From Tulasnella sp. 424 (taxonomy: Eukaryota; Basidiomycota; Agaricomycetes; Cantharellales; Tulasnellaceae): a stretch of 64,000 nucleotides of DNA. The stretch spans positions 124,001-188,000 of the forward strand of contig WSUB01000012.1 in the NCBI GenBank assembly GCA_019633425.1, given 5' to 3'. Shown here piece after piece: positions 58,965-64,000 of the stretch; within the stretch, counting starts at the first letter, position 1; each line of letters starts with the position of its first letter. Under the pieces are notes generated by a model. The model was not told where the DNA came from. It saw only the letters and a list, made by a program, of their open reading frames with translations, and searched no databases. The position numbers and the translations under genes are program-made.

Positions 58965-61855
58965 TTAATCGGCTCTCGTTTTGACCGCCCACGCGCAGCA
59001 AATCTAATGGTCGGTCAATCCTAAATAATCGAAGCGTTGACCTCAGCGATCCCTCGAACTCACCCTCATGTACTGCTGAATGCGAGATTCCTCCAACTCA
59101 GCCCTGAGTCCTTCTGCTAATCGTTCAACATCTTCGACGGAGAATCCACGACTCAGGAAGAGTGGTCGAGTCGAAGATATGGCGTGAAGCATACTCTGGC
59201 GCATGAGACCGCCTGCGCGTTGCTCAATGGCTAAGTATAACGCCGCGACATAAGCAAGATACATTCCATCGCTGAGCATAACAAACCGGATTGGAAAAAC
59301 GTACCATTTGTGGACCAAGCTCCGACCGGGATGAAAGCCAAGGTGGTTGAGACGGAACTCCAGACGCCGTCGCCCAGTTCTCGGAGGATTTCATCGACCC
59401 GCTCAACCGAGGCAATGCTTGGGTTGCGTACCTAGTGTGATTCTCAAGTGTTAGCCATTACATGGAAGGGCAGACGGGAGGCTTCAAGTACCATTGTCGC
59501 CTCCCCATAAAAAGTTGCTAGCCTGTGGAACCAAGTAAAGCCCTGTTATTGATTTAGTACTTGTCAAGCGTTCCGAACCGAAAACGTTCTGGTGGCCTAC
59601 AAGGTCGCTGGGTTTGGTTGCGTTTATACGGTTCTTCTCTGCATCGAACGCGGCAGGAGCGGGTTCGATGGAAATACAAATCCCGCCTGGTCGAAGCAAC
59701 CGAGCTACTTGTCGGAAGAACGAGGGATAATCTTCGACACCTTGCAGGACATATTGTACATGCACGACGTTGAAAGAGTTGGATGGATAGCGGTCCAGTC
59801 CCACGTTCGCATCGCACACTTCGAAGCGGCAATTTAAGGGAGGCTCTCTTCAATCAAATCGAGTTCATAATGCAGTAAGGTCATCTAGGGTGGATTCCAC
59901 TTACGAGCCTGGGTTTACTGGGACTAAATCAATGCCAAGAACATCCGCTTCAGGCAGCTGTTTGGCCATGTCAATAGCCCAAGCTCCTGAGCCCGTTCCA
60001 ATATCGAGGATTGCCGGCTTCGGTTGTCCATCTTGCGATGCAAGAGCTTCTTGGAAGACGTCTCGGGCCGCACTCGGAAAGAGACCTCCTAGGGTGAGGG
60101 TTATTGCCCCATGCTGAGCATCAAGTCGAGCATGCTCGGCCGCGTCGCCTTCAAATAGAGAAGTAAAACAATTGGCTCGGACGCTGGGGTACTCAGCTTA
60201 CCTGCGAAGAGATATGCCTGAAATCACGGTAACCAGAAGCCATTCTCAGCTGGGGGTAGAGGCGAAAGTGAACACAAGCTTACATCTGTCAGCGAGTTCA
60301 CAGCCTGGCCATGCATTTGACGAAGGGGCGTAGATTTTACCGTGGGTGATGGGCTAGTTAGGTTTGCGCTTGAGCCCGGGTTGGTATCAGTGGTTATTTT
60401 CTTTATTGCCCAAACGTTGATGCCCTAGTACAAAACAAAGTTACGACCGACAACCGAGTTCAAGTCAGGACGTAATTCCGCTTGCCTTAAGATACTGAGG
60501 ACACTTGTTCTCGTTCAGTTCTGAACGAAGTTCTTCCGACAACTGGTCAACTTCGTCAGCGCTAAGACCGTGGGTTAGCAGCAGGGGTCTAGTTGACGTT
60601 AGGGCTTGAAGAAGGCTCTGGCGCGTAAATTCTCCGGCTTGACGTTCAGTAGCTAATGATTGCGACCCAAGAAAATTCGTAAGAAAGCTTTGTGAGAAGG
60701 TGCTTCTCAAGAGAGCTCACTGTCTGCTGGCCAGTCTCCGACAGGCATGAATGCTGGAGCACTTGAAACCGATTCCCATGTCTGATTTCCCATCCCCTTG
60801 ACTATCTCGTCCACTCGCTCGAGAGAAGCAAAACTAGGGTTGCGGGCCTATCGGTATTTCCAAAACATAGTTGGGTTAGCTGTCCCCATGCAAGGCCACT
60901 TGGTTAAAGCTGACCGTAGTGGCAGTCCTCAGGACGGTCATAAATTTGTGTAGCCAAGTAAATCCCTGATTGGGAGAAATTAGGCTAATTAGAAACCAAC
61001 TTGTTGATTCGATATTCCGTCCATCTCACCGGCTTCTCTGTGTTTTCTGCCTGAATCCGATTCTTGTTTACGTCGAATGCGGCCCAGGTTCCGTCCACAA
61101 TTAAAAACACACCTCCGGGTCTAAGCATCCGGGCAGCTTGATAAAATAATGCCTGATAGTCCTTGATGCCCTGTAGTACCGTTCGCACGTGCACGACGTT
61201 AAACGAGAGGGCAGGATAGCGATCGAGATCCTTATTTGCGTCGCAAACCTCAAAGCGACAATTTGAGGGCGGTTCACTCATTACAAATGGGAATTATTGC
61301 ATCAAAAAGGGAAAAAGTTTGATCCATATTGCGTACTCACGAACCAGGGTTGACCGGAACTAAGTCTAAACCGAGGACGTCCGCTTCAGTGAACTGCCTC
61401 GCCATAGCGATAGCCCATGCCCCGGATCCAGTTCCTAGGTCAAGTATTCTGGGCCTTTGATCCTGATATGGGTTTTTAATGGCGGCGTTTACAGCCTCGT
61501 TTGATCCTCTAGGAACAAATCCACCATGTAGAAGAGTAATAGCGGCATGTTGTGCGTCTAGCCTTGCATGTTCTTTCGCATCACCTTAGGAGACAAGTAG
61601 TAAGTTCTTTTCTCTCTCAATACACGAGCGTAATTACCGGTCAGGAGGTAGGCCTGTTTTTGGTACTGTTGAGTATGAGAGGAAGATAGACGGCGCACAG
61701 AAGCTCACATCGGTTAAAGAGTTTACCGAATGGCCGTGGATCTGACGGAGATGCACCTGTCCGGGTTCTTGGGAGAACGGTAAGGTGCTTAGGTTTCTGC
61801 TCGGTGAGGCATCGACCTCTTGTTCAGTATGTCTAGATGAAGCAGGCTCAGGCAT
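58965..61855 (-). CDS. Probable fused two-module LaeA-like methyltransferase (copies B and C)
   Basis: Two complete methyltransferase modules are joined in one reading frame. Module C (61855 to about 60424) starts MPEPASSRHTEQEVD and has LRQIHGHSVNSLTD, RILDLGTGSGAWAIAMA, GLDLVPVNPGS and MLRPGGVFLIVD. After QYLK the next exon encodes GINVWAIKK, the same ending as other copies (VTWAVKVDN, CTWAVKAA). Instead of stopping it continues through a Ser/Pro linker into LRQMHGQAVNSLTD, the head of module B. Module B has AILDIGTGSGAWAIDMA and LLRPGGICISIE, and ends CAWAVKTRAD at 58965. The joining intron (60485-60425) is GC-AG with a good AAG/GCAAGC donor. No in-frame ATG exists for module B before its conserved MHGQAV. 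If that intron is not spliced, module C would stop at ASGITS and module B would lack a normal start. Substrate unknown. Confidence 0.75.
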
Positions 61856-62487
61856 TCGAGGTTTCGTGGGGTCTGCAACAAAGCATTCGTGAGGGCTTAT
61901 ACATCATCGCCCACAGCACTCACTGGAATGGTGTCTGGAGGTGAAGAATACGTAGCACGATGGAAGAATCCTGGGAGGATCTTAACTATATTTGCCCCAG
62001 GTCTACTCGAATACAATTGCATTCTTTCGAAGGGGCAGATTCGGCGATTCCCGCGATGGCGTATGCCTCTTTTCGAAGTCCGATGCTTCCAAAGGGACGG
62101 CATTATGATCCCCGCAGCGTCCTCTCTATTGAGACATGGTCGCATAGGGCCTCGACTGGCAATTACAATGCCAAACAGCGGCGTCCGGTCCTGATAATAT
62201 GTCAAGTGACAAGAGGTTTGACGACGGGTCATTATCAGGACTGCCACCGCTCAAGTTCCCGCTCCAAGCTGGAGCCGATACAGGAAGCATCGATATACCA
62301 CACGCGTTGGGGCCTCGGATAGCCTGAAATTTGCACGAACCATCATCTAAGCTCTTGTAGGAGATAACCAGGCTGGAATAGACAACTTTAGAAGGGACGG
62401 TGTCCATATCCGCAGATTTTCCAGTATATGCACGATTTATCGATCAAGTACCATTGATATTCTGTACATTATATTAATGTCAGTCGT
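61856..62487. other. Spacer between methyltransferase genes
   Basis: Holds the promoter of the fused gene and the 3' flank of copy D. Open frames here are short and overlapping; no gene seen. Confidence 0.4.
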
Positions 62488-63951
62488 TTAGGCTGCTTTG
62501 ACAGCCCAAGTGCAAGTAAGCTATCGCAGTATGGGAGAATTTCAGTTCACAATCAAATCCAACCCCCCCTCACTTTTCACTTACCTTAAGATATTGTTGG
62601 ACCCTTGCTTCCGTGAGCTCGTCGGTGAGACCATGGACGAATTGATCGACGTCTTCCGCCGTCAAACCACTCGACAGGAACATCGAACGAAGCGCCTCAC
62701 GAGCCTGAAGAGCGTTTTGTCTCATGAAGTCCCCCGCCAGGCGCTCAATAGCTAAATCGGAAGATTTCACAGTGTCATAATCAATCTTCCGATGAATGCG
62801 GATCGGTTGAACTTACGGTCCGTTGACCAAATCCCTATCGGAATGAACGCATCGACGGTTTGAACAGACTGCCAAGTCTCGCCGCCCATGTCTGTTAGGA
62901 GCTGGCCAACCTTCTCAATGAGACAAAGGCTCGGATTACGTGCCTACAAGGTTCATTCAAATGGTGGTTGAGGGGGGAGGGTGTAAGATTTCAGATCATA
63001 CCATCGTGGCCTGCTTAGCGAAGGTGAACATTCGGTGGAACCATGTAAAACCCTAGTTACGAAGAGTGAGGGGAGTCTTTCATATTCGAGAGATCATAGC
63101 GACTTGTACATGCTAACTTACTGGCTCGCCCGGCTCTTTAGCAAGGATTCTGTTTTTATCGCCATCGTACCCCGCATAGGTAGGCTCGACAACTAAGAGC
63201 ACTCCTCCAGGTTGAAGCAGCCTAGCTATTTGCTGGAATAGGGCTGTGTAATCTTTAATCCCTTGAAGTAAGGCTCGTACATGTACTATGTGAAATGAAC
63301 CGGGCTGAAATTGTGCTGTTAAATCTGTATTAGCATCTCCCAGCTGGAAACGGCAATTTGGTGGTGGTTCACTGAGCTTAAATGTCTATGAGAGATCTTA
63401 ACTGATTAAAGTGGTACCAACTTACGAGCTTGGGTTGACCGGTACGATATCTAGGCCTATGACATCTGTGTTGGGAAACTGTTTCGCCAGCGCCATAGCC
63501 CACACGCCTGAGCCGGTTCCAATGTCAAGCACAGTGACATTGGTATCTTCTCTTTCTGCTTTAAAGCTTTTCTCAATTTCTTCCTGTGCCTGCGACGGGA
63601 AAAGGCCGCCAAACATCAATGTGATGGCCGAGTGCTGTGCATCCAACCTGGCATGTTCTTCTGCGTCTCCTTGGAAATAATCACTGATGCTTAGCTGGAG
63701 ACTTCCTCATTTAAGAATTAGAGCTTACCTGGAAGCAAGTATGCCTGCGGATATAGGGTGTAAGGTTTAGCTCTTCACGGGATAAACTCTGAGGGACAGG
63801 ACTTCACATCATTTCGGGAGTTGAATGCTCGACCGTCCACATATCGAAGAGGTGCGGCCGAGGTTGATGCATCACCATCTTGGACTCTGCTGGATATGTT
63901 GTTTGCTTCAGTGCTTGATGCGCTAGCCGTTGCACTAGTAGCCTCAGCCAT
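62488..63951 (-). CDS. LaeA-like SAM-dependent methyltransferase, copy D
   Basis: Same exon pattern as the other copies, including a 16-nt second exon encoding AYLLP/G. The head (MAEATSATASASSTEANN) is Ala/Ser/Thr-rich. The normally conserved HGxSVNSLTD block has drifted to VDGRAFNSRND. Core motifs are intact: VLDIGTGSGVWAMALA (motif I), VIGLDIVPVNPSS, FHIVHVRALLQGIKDY and LLQPGGVLLVVEP. The C-terminus after QQYLK is LTCTWAVKAA. The start at 63951 is chosen because it matches the length of other copies; an in-frame ATG at 63999, near the window edge, would add 16 residues. Substrate unknown. It is the most divergent of the four modules at its N-terminus. Confidence 0.87.
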
Positions 63952-64000
63952 TAAACAGGATGTGAGGATTTGAAGGATTGGACTGGCACGAGACTCCACA

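Overview
The window reads as nuclear DNA of a filamentous basidiomycete, most likely an agaricomycete. Genes are dense in short introns of about 45-65 bases, with GTRNGT-type donors. Several families are typical of mushrooms: DUF6593 proteins, secreted proteins carrying an ARGLPPLKPR motif, and expanded LaeA-like methyltransferases. No prokaryotic operon, rRNA, functional tRNA, CRISPR or intact transposon was seen. All calls come from hand translation and splicing; there was no database search.

Layout. 1-5.2 kb holds nothing I can support. 5.2-13.3 kb carries two strongly diverged caspase-like (peptidase C14 fold) paralogues on the plus strand, each spliceable into 14 exons with matching boundaries. 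Between them lies an inverted, broken partial copy of the NRDE2 gene. 13.6-20.2 kb has MAD1 (minus) and NRDE2 (plus) head to head across 156 bp. 20.9-27.2 kb holds a small secreted-protein family (one broken copy, two intact) with a methyltransferase gene between the intact copies. 28.0-32.3 kb is a complete 28-exon glycogen phosphorylase gene. 32.3-53.4 kb is gene-poor: two DUF6593 paralogues 11 kb apart and a roughly 0.68 kb tandem duplication of unknown nature. 53.5-58.9 kb is a complete RAD50 gene. 59.0-64.0 kb is a minus-strand array of three more methyltransferase modules, two of which appear fused in frame into one gene.

Functions. MAD1 (spindle checkpoint), RAD50 (double-strand-break repair), NRDE2 (nuclear RNA surveillance) and glycogen phosphorylase (reserve mobilisation) are conserved housekeeping genes. 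The methyltransferases, secreted proteins, DUF6593 proteins and caspase-like proteins are accessory, and each shows local duplication. I see no sign that they form one pathway.

The most unusual points are: the in-frame fusion of two methyltransferase modules; tiny exons (5, 10, 12, 14, 16 and 23 nt) recurring in unrelated genes; a RAD50 start codon interrupted by an intron; and the two divergent caspase-like genes with altered active-site surroundings.
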